Shown here: piece by piece, positions 56,428 through 64,000 of the stretch | Numbering within the stretch: position 1 is the stretch's first letter | Layout: every line of letters starts with the position of its first letter | Assembly (NCBI RefSeq): GCF_009914335.1 | Contig: NZ_CP043925.1 | Coordinates: 3,410,001-3,474,000, forward strand | From: Proteus columbae | GTDB lineage: Bacteria > Pseudomonadota > Gammaproteobacteria > Enterobacterales > Enterobacteriaceae | Direction: 5' to 3' | Length of the DNA stretch: 64,000 nucleotides | Made by a program: the position numbers and the translations under genes | The notes under the pieces: model-generated | Seen by the model: only the letters and a program-made list of their open reading frames with translations | Told to the model about the DNA's origin: nothing | The model's database searches: none

Positions 56428-57444
56428 ATGTCCTCACTGTCCCCTGCTAGCGAAGTTATTCTTCGTCACCTAGATCATTTCGCAGACAGGCATGTACTTA
56501 TTGCAGGTGATCTTCAAGATACTTTCGCGGCGCAAATTCAGGCGAAAAGTGTCAGAGCATATACCAACCAATATCACCAGTGGCTACCATTACTAAAATC
56601 AATGGGTGATAACGTACTCTTTGGTTTAGTTGCTGATCAATCCTTTGTGAAATATTGCAATACCTTGATCTATTTTTGGCCTAAAAATAAAAACGAAGCC
56701 ACTTTCCAACTGCGTAGCCTTTGCTCTAACTTACAAGTGGGTACTGAAATCTTTATCGTCGGTGAAAACCGTAGCGGTGTTAAAAGTGCCACAGAATTAA
56801 TGAACGGCATCGCTAAACTAAAAAAAATAGATTCAGCACGCCGTTGTAGCTTATTTTTTGGTACTCAAACATATCAAACACTGTTTGACCGTAATAACTG
56901 GTGGCAAACTTATCGCCATGACGATCTTACTGTAATGGCATTACCGGGTGTATTTAGCCAAAATGCATTAGATGAGGGTAGCCGTTTATTACTATCAACT
57001 TTTGATGATGCGATGGTTGGAGATTTACTGGATATGGCATGTGGTTGTGGTGTTCTTGCTACTGTACTTGGCAAGAAAAACCCAATGTTGAAACTGACAC
57101 TGTGTGATGTGAATGCTGCGGCAATTTCTTCTAGTATCGCTACCTTAAACGTGAATGAATTAGAAGGTCGAGTGATTGCGAGTAATGTCTATTCAGCAGT
57201 TGAAGAGACTTATGATTGGATAATCTCAAACCCACCTTTCCATGATGGTTTAGGTACAAGCTATGAAGCAGCTGAAGATATTATTCGCCTTGCACCAAAT
57301 TATCTAAAAAGAGGCGGTAAATTACGCATTGTGGCAAATTCATTTATCCCTTATCCAGATATACTGGATCATGTATTTGGCTCTCATGAAGTGCTTGCAT
57401 CAACAGGTAAATTCAAAGTTTACCAAGCAACCAAGAAAGACTAA
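56428..57444 (+). CDS. rsmC: 16S rRNA (guanine1207-N2)-methyltransferase RsmC
   Basis: A 338-residue SAM-dependent methyltransferase. The N-terminal non-catalytic domain (residues 1-165) begins MSSLSPASEVILRHLDHF. The catalytic domain has DLLDMACGCGVLATVLG near residue 200 (SAM site) and NPPFHDGLGTSYE near 270 (catalytic NPPF). It methylates G1207 of 16S rRNA. The ATG at 56428 is preceded by AAGGAG. A strong hairpin terminator follows the stop. Confidence 0.97.
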   Translation: MSSLSPASEVILRHLDHFADRHVLIAGDLQDTFAAQIQAKSVRAYTNQYHQWLPLLKSMGDNVLFGLVADQSFVKYCNTLIYFWPKNKNEATFQLRSLCSNLQVGTEIFIVGENRSGVKSATELMNGIAKLKKIDSARRCSLFFGTQTYQTLFDRNNWWQTYRHDDLTVMALPGVFSQNALDEGSRLLLSTFDDAMVGDLLDMACGCGVLATVLGKKNPMLKLTLCDVNAAAISSSIATLNVNELEGRVIASNVYSAVEETYDWIISNPPFHDGLGTSYEAAEDIIRLAPNYLKRGGKLRIVANSFIPYPDILDHVFGSHEVLASTGKFKVYQATKKD

Positions 57445-57465
57445 TCACAATCCCTGTTATAAAGC

Positions 57466-57505
57466 CCCCCAGTAATTGATTTTCCAACTACTGGGGGTCT
57501 TCAGT
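57466..57505 (+). terminator. Terminator-like hairpin after rsmC
   Basis: CCCCCAGTA (57466-57474) pairs with TACTGGGGG (57489-57497), 20 bp after the rsmC stop; the following T-rich stretch is modest. Confidence 0.75.
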
Positions 57506-57561
57506 TTACGTCTGAAAACAATCATCTAATAACAAATCCTTTCATTTTCAAGCGCAAGTTA

Positions 57562-57720
57562 TCATTTTTTTGAGCCAATAACCTGACCACTTTTATTTAG
57601 GTAAATGGTCTCACCGTTACTGCCTGTACGGGCTGAGCCAACAACTTGACCCGTTTTATCTTGGAAGATTTCTGCATATACATTACTTGATATCATCACA
57701 GATAAAATAACAATCAACAT
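57562..57720 (-). CDS. Small secreted protein of unknown function
   Basis: 52 residues from the ATG at 57720: MLIVILSVMISSNVYA is a signal-peptide-like hydrophobic start ending in a VYA cleavage site. Two similar units follow, DKTGQVVGSARTGSNGETIY and LNKSGQVIGSKK, sharing SGQV(V/I)GS. I do not recognise the family. The better-placed start is ATGAAAAAATCA just upstream (57741 region), after AGG, but it is out of frame by one base. One more A in the A run would give MKKINMLIVIL, so a frameshift or slippage is possible. Confidence 0.55.
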   Translation of the reverse strand: MLIVILSVMISSNVYAEIFQDKTGQVVGSARTGSNGETIYLNKSGQVIGSKK

Positions 57721-57939
57721 ATTGATTTTTTCATAAAAAACCTCATAAACGTATTGCGAAATTGGTTTTTGTAATGATTATTAATCTTAGCTCTAAAAAA
57801 AATATAGTCGATCCATTTTATGTATTTCTCTCGCTGTTTTATTTTTCATCACCAAGATAATTTATTGATAAAAAATAATTGACGCCAAAAATAAAAAGCA
57901 TAAAATTCGCCACCTATCTGCACAGATGATGTTGATATT
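57721..57939. other. AT-rich upstream region of tRNA-Leu genes
   Basis: 219 bp without a gene; presumably holds the tRNA promoter. TTGACG at 57881 and the AT-rich TAAAAT near 57901 are candidate -35 and -10 elements. Confidence 0.4.
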
Positions 57940-58026
57940 GCGAGAGTGGCGGAATTGGTAGACGCGCTAGCTTCAGGTGTTAGTGTCCTTACGGACGTGG
58001 GGGTTCAAGTCCCCCCTTTCGCACCA
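57940..58026 (+). tRNA. leu tRNA: tRNA-Leu(CAG), copy 1
   Basis: 87 nt with an encoded CCA end. The acceptor arms GCGAGAG and CTTTCGC pair (one G-U). The sequence GCTAGCTTCAGGTGTTAGT gives anticodon CAG. It has the long variable arm of class II tRNA (TGTCCTTACGGACG) and the T arm GGGGGTTCAAGTCCCCC. It closely matches E. coli tRNA-Leu1. Confidence 0.97.
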
Positions 58027-58061
58027 AACAATTTGTAGAGCAAAAATGATTGAGTAAAACT

Positions 58062-58148
58062 GCGAGGATGGCGGAATTGGTAGACGCGCTAGCTTCAGGT
58101 GTTAGTGTTCTTACGGACGTGGGGGTTCAAGTCCCCCTCTTCGCACCA
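58062..58148 (+). tRNA. leu tRNA: tRNA-Leu(CAG), copy 2
   Basis: 87 nt, nearly identical to copy 1, with compensating or tolerated changes: acceptor GCGAGGA with TCTTCGC, and variable arm TGTTCTTACGGACG (G-U pairing). 35 bp separate the two genes, so they are likely one transcript. Confidence 0.97.
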
Positions 58149-58214
58149 CTCAATTAGCCTTTATTTTTTCCTTGTAATAACACCCATTCGATTACACACC
58201 GAGTATTCTTTTCT

Positions 58215-58478
58215 CTATCCATGATACGCGACTAAAAGTGTCATCAAACTGTAGGTTAATACAACGCCTGCGGGGATCATTACCCACATTTGTAATTTTT
58301 TATGGAACAACATCAAGGTTGATAACAGCATTGAAACCACTAAAACCAGCGTAAAAGCGGATGTTCCTACAATAGAATGCGTGATCACTGTTAATAAAGA
58401 AGAAACCGCCAACATTTCCCATAAACTAATACGAGATGTCCAAGACGTAACTGGAGATAAGCGCGTTGATTTAGCCAT
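58215..58478 (-). CDS. Small inner-membrane protein, Fur-box controlled
   Basis: 87 residues with two to three membrane segments: LWEMLAVSSLLTVITHSIVG, TLVLVVSMLLSTLMLF and MWVMIPAGVVLTYSLMTLLV. The short N-terminus is polar. It may belong to the DUF1435 group of small enterobacterial membrane proteins, but I am not sure. A strong Fur-box match sits 13 bp upstream of the start, so expression is probably shut off by iron. Its function is unknown. Confidence 0.75.
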   Translation of the reverse strand: MAKSTRLSPVTSWTSRISLWEMLAVSSLLTVITHSIVGTSAFTLVLVVSMLLSTLMLFHKKLQMWVMIPAGVVLTYSLMTLLVAYHG

Positions 58479-58490
58479 AATAACCCACCA

Positions 58491-58516
58491 TTAATGATAA
58501 TGATTTTCATTATTAT
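58491..58516. promoter_or_regulatory. Fur box
   Basis: TTAATGATAATGATTTTCAT, continuing TATTAT, matches the Fur consensus GATAATGATAATCATTATC closely and is almost palindromic (AATGATAATGA/TTTTCATTATT). It lies directly upstream of the minus-strand small membrane gene; no plus-strand gene of note follows. Confidence 0.8.
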
Positions 58517-58611
58517 ATATAACACCTATGCTAAATCAACTTATATAAAGAAAAAAACTTACCTTATATCCTTATTTTTTAAATGGTTATGTGTATTCTT
58601 TAGTCTCAGGC

Positions 58612-58648
58612 ATAAAAAATGCCTTATCATTTTCACGATAAAGCATTT
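58612..58648 (-). terminator. Terminator after the GNAT gene
   Basis: On the minus strand AAATGCTTTATC pairs with GATAAGGCATTT and is followed by a T run (ATTTTTT). It lies 38 bp beyond the GNAT stop. Confidence 0.75.
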
Positions 58649-58685
58649 CATTTTATTATGTTGTTACCATAGTCAATAAACAAAA

Positions 58686-59234
58686 TTAAGCGTTATTTGG
58701 CTCGATGAAATGAAAGACTAAATGAATATCCTCAGGCTCTCTTTCATAAAGCTCAGGATCAGGAATATCAATTAAACGACACCCTAAATGCTGATAAAAA
58801 TTCACGCTATTTTCAGAAGGTGTTGATGAGATATATAATCCACCAGCCCCTTTTTTCTTCGCATATTCCACACAATAATCAAATAATATTCGTGCTAAAC
58901 CTTGCCCACGTTGCTGGTGGCTAACATGTAAAAAAGAGAGTTGAAGTAAAGTGCCATTTTGACCCCGTTTTTGTGGATCAACACTTGCCGCCGCGACCAA
59001 CTGATCTAGTTTAAAAACACCCCAAAAAGGCGCTCCTCGATCAAAACTTTCAAGTAAAACAGGTGTGTAATGTTCTGCTTCACCTTCTGGCCAACCTTTC
59101 ATATCAAAGCGTTGCTCTGATAAAAGCAATATTCCTTCTTTTAAGACATATAGCTTTTCAATAAGCTCGGTTCTATCAATTGCCCATACTTGTGGAATTT
59201 CATTTCGTGTTAATTGACGAATAATGTATTTCAT
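58686..59234 (-). CDS. GNAT-family N-acetyltransferase
   Basis: 182 residues with the GNAT core: LLQLSFLHVSHQQRGQGLAR (acetyl-CoA loop QQRGQG-LA) near residue 105, and SENSVNFYQHLGCRL near 140. The N-terminal half starts MKYIIRQLTRNEIPQVWAID. The substrate is unknown. It begins 2 bp after the yjbB-like stop on the same strand, so the two form an operon with a terminator behind. Confidence 0.88.
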   Translation of the reverse strand: MKYIIRQLTRNEIPQVWAIDRTELIEKLYVLKEGILLLSEQRFDMKGWPEGEAEHYTPVLLESFDRGAPFWGVFKLDQLVAAASVDPQKRGQNGTLLQLSFLHVSHQQRGQGLARILFDYCVEYAKKKGAGGLYISSTPSENSVNFYQHLGCRLIDIPDPELYEREPEDIHLVFHFIEPNNA

Positions 59235-59236
59235 TA

Positions 59237-60862
59237 TTAAACCTGTTCTGATGATGATTCACTTCGTTCTAGTACGTGATAAGCCACAGCACAGAACAAG
59301 GAATTCAACCGTTTCATATCACCGAGCAAACTGGTGTGCAGTGAACTGGTTTCAATGCTTTGCATATTATGCAAATGAAGACGTTCTACATGAGCAAACG
59401 AGTAACGCTGGTTGAGTAAACGGAAACGATGTTTTGCTCGACGTAATTTACGAGCATGTTCCATGTTGCCGGAAACAAATACCGACATCGCCAGATTCAG
59501 ATTACTTTGCAGACGCTCAAGGAGTGTCTGTAATTCACGACGTCCTTCCTCCGATAAAAACAAGTGGTGATTTAAACCTTTGCTAACCACTTCAGCCGAC
59601 ATACGCGCAATAATAGCGGATGATTGTTGTAAATTCATCGCTGTATCAATAATTTCAGCCCAACGTCGAGAATCTTCAGTTCCTAGATCATGCTGTTGAA
59701 TTTGTGCCATATACAATTTAATGCTGCTGTGGAGTAATTCTACCTCTTCTTCTAACTGGCTAATTTCCCTTTTTTGCTGACGATTGCCTTCCATTAACGC
59801 AGTAAAACGTTGCAACATTTGTTCTATAACATCACCTAATCGTAGTGATTCTCTAACCGCATTAGCAATTGCCAATGAAGGCGTATCAATAGCGGATTGA
59901 TCTAAATAACGCGGTGCCATTTCAGATCCCGTGGTCGGTAATTCAGGAATGAGTCGCTGACATAATTTCGCCATTATGCCGACAAAAGGGATCATCAAAA
60001 TACAGCGAGCAAGATTATAAATAACATGAAAATAGATAACGACTTCAGCCGGTGAAAAGCCATATTTTTGTATTTCAGAAGCAAGATACGTTATCCATGG
60101 TAAAACAATCAATGCGCCAATCAGTTTAAAAAATAAGCTTCCCAACACAACTTGTCGAGAAGCAACGCTTTGTCCCCGACTACTTATTAATGCAAGCAAC
60201 CCACTACCAATATTTGAGCCAATTACAATGGAAAGGCTGATATACAATGGCATTAATCCTGTTGCACTTAATGTCGCAGTTAACAACACTGCCGCAAGGC
60301 TCGAGTAACTCACCATTGCAAAGAGTGCCCCCACCAATAACGCTAAAATAGTATCGCCACTGAGAGAGGTAAAAATAGCTTGGACTGCACTTGCGTGCAT
60401 AATAGGTTCTGCCGATGCCACAATGAGTTGTAAAGCCAACAAAATCAAACCAAGACCAATACCCACACGTCCTAGTTGTCCTACTCGCTCCTTTTTACGA
60501 CTTAAAAAAGTAATAACACCGATAAGGATAAGGAGTGGCGATAACCAAGAGAGATCAAACGTCAGCACACGCGCCATTAACGCAGTACCCACATCCGCGC
60601 CTAGCATAATAACAAGTGCTGGTGTAATCGAAATCAGTCCTTGCGTCACAAAAGAGATAACCAAAAGTGCCGTCGCATTACTGCTTTGGACTAATGCCGT
60701 TACGCCCACACCCGCAAGAAAGGCGTTGGATTTTTTATTAATACTTTTACCTAAAATTCGGCGTAAATCAGAGCCAAAAACACGCATAATGCCTGTACGA
60801 ACAATATGTGTTCCCCAGACAAGAAGCGCGACAGATGAGAGTAAATGAAGCAGTGTCAGCAT
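59237..60862 (-). CDS. yjbB: Na+/phosphate cotransporter-family protein (YjbB-like)
   Basis: 541 residues. The membrane domain (residues 1-300) has two NptA/Na-Pi repeats, GVGVTALVQSSNATALLVIS and AMVSYSSLAAVLLTATLSAT, whose QSS/SYSS motifs mark the family. The cytosolic PhoU-like helical C-terminus (320-540) includes SIETSSLHTSLLGDMKRLNS. It aligns along its length with E. coli YjbB, a phosphate exporter, whose N-terminus MLTLLHLLS sets the start at 60862; the frame is open 43 codons further upstream without family support. Confidence 0.93.
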   Translation of the reverse strand: MLTLLHLLSSVALLVWGTHIVRTGIMRVFGSDLRRILGKSINKKSNAFLAGVGVTALVQSSNATALLVISFVTQGLISITPALVIMLGADVGTALMARVLTFDLSWLSPLLILIGVITFLSRKKERVGQLGRVGIGLGLILLALQLIVASAEPIMHASAVQAIFTSLSGDTILALLVGALFAMVSYSSLAAVLLTATLSATGLMPLYISLSIVIGSNIGSGLLALISSRGQSVASRQVVLGSLFFKLIGALIVLPWITYLASEIQKYGFSPAEVVIYFHVIYNLARCILMIPFVGIMAKLCQRLIPELPTTGSEMAPRYLDQSAIDTPSLAIANAVRESLRLGDVIEQMLQRFTALMEGNRQQKREISQLEEEVELLHSSIKLYMAQIQQHDLGTEDSRRWAEIIDTAMNLQQSSAIIARMSAEVVSKGLNHHLFLSEEGRRELQTLLERLQSNLNLAMSVFVSGNMEHARKLRRAKHRFRLLNQRYSFAHVERLHLHNMQSIETSSLHTSLLGDMKRLNSLFCAVAYHVLERSESSSEQV

Positions 60863-61283
60863 AGAAAAAATAACCTTATTCTTATCGTTGTTTGTTTGAC
60901 TCTGTTCTCCTTCAATCTCATAAAAAAGAGAAAGACCATGAGCAGATAACGCTCTGAGAAAAGATATTTGCTGGTAATGTCTAAATAACACATTGGGTTA
61001 TTTAGACAAAAAGATATTGCAACTTAAGTGCAATAATCAATGGAGAAGTTGAGAATATTATATGGATTAATGTGTGAATACTGCTAATTATAGCAGAGAA
61101 AGTGTCACTTTCAAAATCAGACTGTAAATAACCTATTGATTTATTATCACTTTATTTTTAGCAGACTCAAATCCTAATAAAAAAACGCGACCAGAGGGTA
61201 TCTCTCTAAGCCGCGCGAAAATACAACAATTTAGTAAGGCAATTCGACTACAAGTTCAGACAGACTATAAATTCAACTTGAAC
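60863..61283. other. Intergenic region between phoA and yjbB-like gene
   Basis: 421 bp without a convincing gene. It includes the yjbB-like promoter region and a weak terminator-like hairpin behind phoA (61179-61220, CGCG ends with a T tract on the minus strand). Confidence 0.5.
61179..61220 (-). terminator. Possible terminator after phoA
   Basis: On the minus strand CGCG and AGAG segments pair across an ATACC loop with bulges, then T7 follows. The stem is imperfect. Confidence 0.45.
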
Positions 61284-62723
61284 TTACTTCAGACCCATCG
61301 CATCACGCATTGTGAAAAACAAATCTGTTTGGTCAGTTAACCCAACCACATTAGCCGCATGTGGACCATAAGCGGCAACCCGTAATTGTGCTCCTGTATG
61401 CTCTTGAGACTCTTCTTCTGAGTTACCGTAATTCACCACCATAACCGCACCATCTTTAGTGATAAGTGCCTGTGTTAACCCACTGGATTTCACATCAGCT
61501 TCAATAATTTGGCTTGAATGCGCATGATCAGCAGTCACGATAATCAGAGTGTCGCCGTTTTGTTTAGCAAAATCTAAACCGATTTGTACGGCTTCATCTA
61601 GTGCAACAGTTTCACCAATTTGTCCGCAAGGATTCGCATTATGATCTTGCTTATCGATAGAAGCACTTTCGACTTGTAAGAAGAAGCCATTTTCATTGGT
61701 TTTCAGCAAATCGATCGCTTTTTTGGTCATTTGTGCCAGTGTTGGCGCATTCGGATCAAGTTTAGCGTTAGGTTTGCACTCTAAAGGTGGGTTATTTAAA
61801 TTACCGTGGTAAGTCGCTTTAGGGCCTTCCCATGCCACTGCCATATTGCCTTCATGGAATAAACCTAGTACAGGCTTATCTTGGTTCGCAAGCGTAATCG
61901 CATCGAGTGATTTGGCATCTTTCACGATTTGATAACCACGCTCAATGGCTTGTTGCTCTAACGTTTTGCCTTTGTATTCACCCGCCACTGCGGTTTGAGC
62001 AAAACTTTTTGCTCCACCACCTAATGTGACATCAGCGCGAGTCACTAATAATTGCTCAGAGATAGAACCTCTACCGCCATTTTCCAATGCGTTTGTTGAG
62101 CATTTCTCTAAGGTTTCAACAGGGCCATAGCATTTGCGTCCTGTTACATGCGAGAACAGAGCCGCAGGTGTTGCATCTTGAATTTCAGAGGTTGTCACGT
62201 TCCCTGTCGCCTTTCCATTGGCTTTTGCTAATTCCAAAATAGTTTGGTGATCCTTACCAAACACATCAATCCCTAATGCACCATTATAGGTTTTCACACC
62301 CGAAGCCCATGCTGTCGCAGAAGCGGCAGAGTCTGTTACATAATTAGGTTTTTGGGTTTTTCTGTCTAAAGCGTAGTGTGTGTATTGACCCGTAATAGGT
62401 AAGGCATCGATACCTTTAAAGAAACCACCCGCACCTTCGGCATAGTTACGTGCAACGGTGATTTCAGAATCCCCCATACCATCACCAATAAAGAGGATTA
62501 CATTTTTCGCTTGGTTATTATTTAAAGCTGCTTTTAATGTCTCAGTTTGATCTTGAGTCATACGGCGAGCACCGCCAAATTCCGTGATATTACCTTTTGC
62601 TGCACGATCTTGAGCTAAAATGGCATCAGCAGCAACGGGAGCAGCAAAAGAAGAGAAACTCGCGCCAGCTAATAGCGTTGTTACAATAACGGATAAAATA
62701 GAACGTTGGTAACGATGAGACAT
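61284..62723 (-). CDS. phoA: Periplasmic alkaline phosphatase PhoA
   Basis: 479 residues with a signal peptide ([20 protein letters not shown], cleavage after SFA-A). The metal site begins in [20 protein letters not shown]. The phosphorylated Ser is in [14 protein letters not shown]. Zinc ligands lie in [18 protein letters not shown] and [13 protein letters not shown]. It hydrolyses phosphate monoesters in the periplasm as a dimer. The PhoB site upstream (62830-62847) indicates induction by phosphate starvation. Confidence 0.97.
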   Translation of the reverse strand: MSHRYQRSILSVIVTTLLAGASFSSFAAPVAADAILAQDRAAKGNITEFGGARRMTQDQTETLKAALNNNQAKNVILFIGDGMGDSEITVARNYAEGAGGFFKGIDALPITGQYTHYALDRKTQKPNYVTDSAASATAWASGVKTYNGALGIDVFGKDHQTILELAKANGKATGNVTTSEIQDATPAALFSHVTGRKCYGPVETLEKCSTNALENGGRGSISEQLLVTRADVTLGGGAKSFAQTAVAGEYKGKTLEQQAIERGYQIVKDAKSLDAITLANQDKPVLGLFHEGNMAVAWEGPKATYHGNLNNPPLECKPNAKLDPNAPTLAQMTKKAIDLLKTNENGFFLQVESASIDKQDHNANPCGQIGETVALDEAVQIGLDFAKQNGDTLIIVTADHAHSSQIIEADVKSSGLTQALITKDGAVMVVNYGNSEEESQEHTGAQLRVAAYGPHAANVVGLTDQTDLFFTMRDAMGLK

Positions 62724-62829
62724 AGCTTTTTCCTTGCACTCTAAAGTAAAAAAACAGGGTTAATGTTTTAAGTCAGGAAAAGCTTACGGCAGTTAAATGA
62801 CAGAGAAATGAAGAGTAAACGCGATTTTG

Positions 62830-62847
62830 ATGACAGCTTTATGACAG
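62830..62847 (-). promoter_or_regulatory. Pho box upstream of phoA
   Basis: The minus strand reads CTGTCATAAAGCTGTCAT, two CTGTCAT half-sites with 4-bp spacing, an excellent match to the PhoB consensus. A third, weaker TTGTCAC lies just upstream of it (62852-62858). It is 107 bp before the phoA start. Confidence 0.88.
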
Positions 62848-62911
62848 GTTGGTGACAAATCAGAAGCTTATGCCGTTTATCATCACTCATAAGCTTCTGT
62901 CATTATCAATA

Positions 62912-64000
62912 TTAATGTTCTTTAGTTAATGCTTTCGCACCGAGATATAGCGTTTCACACCAAGAGATATAATCATGCCCACTTGCCATTTCTAGCGATT
63001 GAACTGGGTAACCTTTTTGTTCTAAAACCAGTTTAAGATGGCGATTATTATTTAAAATCCCCCCTTTATCACCACGGTTTTCAAATAACCCAGCCTCTAA
63101 GAAAAACTGTAATGGTTTTTTATCTGCTTGCTCAAATTGTCGAATAAGCCATTCAGGCTCTTCATTTTCAGGCGCCCACCAATAAGAGCCTGACATACTC
63201 AGCACTTTACCAAAGCGATCAGGACGATTAAATGCCACCCATGAAGACGCTAATCCTCCATAACTCGAACCCGCCACAATGGTTTCTTCTCCTGATACGT
63301 GAATACCTTTCTCTTTTTCTAACCAAACAAAGAGTTCATCTGCCAAGAAACGGTAAAAATCAGGATTTGGTGGTAACTCAACACTACGACGATCACTATC
63401 AATACTATCAACAAATAAGATCATCATCGGTGCCAATTTCCCTTCTTCGATCTGTTTATCAAAAAACCGATCAATACCATATTGGCGACGATAAGTTTGA
63501 CCATCAAATAACACTAAGAGTCGAGGTACTTCCATTTTTTTAGCAGGCTGGTAAAGCGCTATTTCACGATCGTTATTTAAGATCTGACTGTGAAAACGCA
63601 CAATTTCTGTGTTGCCTTTCATTTTTCTATCAAGAATATCAGGCAATTGGCATTCACGTTGACTATCTAACGATAATAAAGAAAAGTGATTATAAATATC
63701 CTCAGATTTGCTTGGTGAATCTTGAGAATTCAGCGGATCTGCCTGTGCTGTGGTTAAAATAGCGCGACGCTGTTCGAATGGCTCTGCATTTTCAATGATA
63801 GGCACATCAGGTGCTAATTTATATTGCATTAATGTATCGTTAGGTACGATATAGCTACGATACCAAATATCACTATTGGCTAAATGGGTTAATGGATCAT
63901 GATTACCATCGGGTGATCCCAATAATAAGACATTCTTTTTTGCACCTTGCCATAAAAAAGTCACTAACTTTTTATCCTTATCATAAGGCTCAATAAGGGG
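62912..64000 (-). CDS. fes: Fes-like siderophore esterase (partial, N-terminus outside window)
   Basis: At least 362 residues; the frame is still open at 64000 (PLIEPYDKDKKLVTFLWQG), so the start lies outside. The N-terminal Fes domain shows VTFLWQGAKKNVLLLGS and WYRSYIVPNDT. The esterase domain has the nucleophile in VAGSSYGGLASSW, with the histidine in ASGHDYISW near the end. Fes-type enzymes open ferric enterobactin-like siderophores in the cytosol to free iron. Which siderophore this strain uses is not visible. Confidence 0.88.
   Translation of the reverse strand, partial: PLIEPYDKDKKLVTFLWQGAKKNVLLLGSPDGNHDPLTHLANSDIWYRSYIVPNDTLMQYKLAPDVPIIENAEPFEQRRAILTTAQADPLNSQDSPSKSEDIYNHFSLLSLDSQRECQLPDILDRKMKGNTEIVRFHSQILNNDREIALYQPAKKMEVPRLLVLFDGQTYRRQYGIDRFFDKQIEEGKLAPMMILFVDSIDSDRRSVELPPNPDFYRFLADELFVWLEKEKGIHVSGEETIVAGSSYGGLASSWVAFNRPDRFGKVLSMSGSYWWAPENEEPEWLIRQFEQADKKPLQFFLEAGLFENRGDKGGILNNNRHLKLVLEQKGYPVQSLEMASGHDYISWCETLYLGAKALTKEH

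Overview
The window is the int-proximal part of an SXT/R391-family integrative and conjugative element (ICE) plus about 10.5 kb of host chromosome, most likely Proteus. The ICE call rests on a SXT-type tyrosine integrase, a small AlpA-like excisionase, mobI next to a repeat-rich oriT-like region, a ParM-like/partner partition pair (srpM-srpR) and a rumAB operon. The 5' end of prfC (start plus about 23 codons) is displaced at 53424-53493, which is the known attachment gene of this family. The AT-rich chromosome beyond it carries rimI, holD and rsmC, the neighbours of prfC in enterobacteria. The other end of the ICE lies left of position 1.

Layout. 1-3556: type I restriction-modification genes (hsdS partial, hsdM) with a WYL regulator, a defence cargo. 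3874-5281: a small unknown gene and a DEDDh exonuclease. 5876-7038: SOS box, frameshifted rumA and the 5' part of rumB. 7039-46028: a roughly 39-kb multidrug-resistance island inside rumB. 46029-50480: rest of rumB, mobI, oriT region, srpM, srpR, int. 50610-52628: a GHKL-ATPase/nuclease-like gene placed between int and xis. 52774-53430: xis and the ICE end. 53424-64000: chromosome (prfC remnant, abiE remnant, rimI-holD, rsmC, two tRNA-Leu, an iron-regulated small membrane gene, a GNAT gene, yjbB-like gene, phoA, fes-like gene).

Resistance island. It is bracketed by two identical direct copies of a 3,212-bp Tn3-family element (8574-11785 and 41837-45048). The outer flanks of the pair are the same 5 bp (ATTGT), and joining them restores the reading frame of another Tn3-family transposase, so the pair plus contents sit like a single inserted unit. 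Inside are sul2-glmM'-ISCR2; a guaA' fragment; a Bacteroidota-type operon of a SnoaL-like gene, tet(X) and an estT-like macrolide esterase; a 12.8-kb Tn5393 derivative that landed in an ISCR2 copy (5-bp AGAAT duplication) and carries an ISEc59-like element, aph(4)-Ia, aac(3)-IV, an IS26-aph(3')-Ia-IS26 segment and strAB; and an ISCR2-lysR'-floR-virD2' unit of 4,290 bp repeated in tandem (two floR, then a further ISCR2). Predicted spectrum: sulfonamides, tetracyclines including tigecycline, macrolides, hygromycin, apramycin/gentamicin, kanamycin, streptomycin and phenicols.

Less expected signals: a 9-codon leader peptide and mutually exclusive pairings ahead of each floR, resembling cmlA-type attenuation; a 434-bp diverged duplication of rumB across the island; a GHKL/PD-(D/E)XK protein between int and xis; a strong Fur-box match in front of a small membrane gene; and a toxin-truncated abiE pair beside the ICE end. 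All names come from recognition of the translated sequences; no database search was possible.
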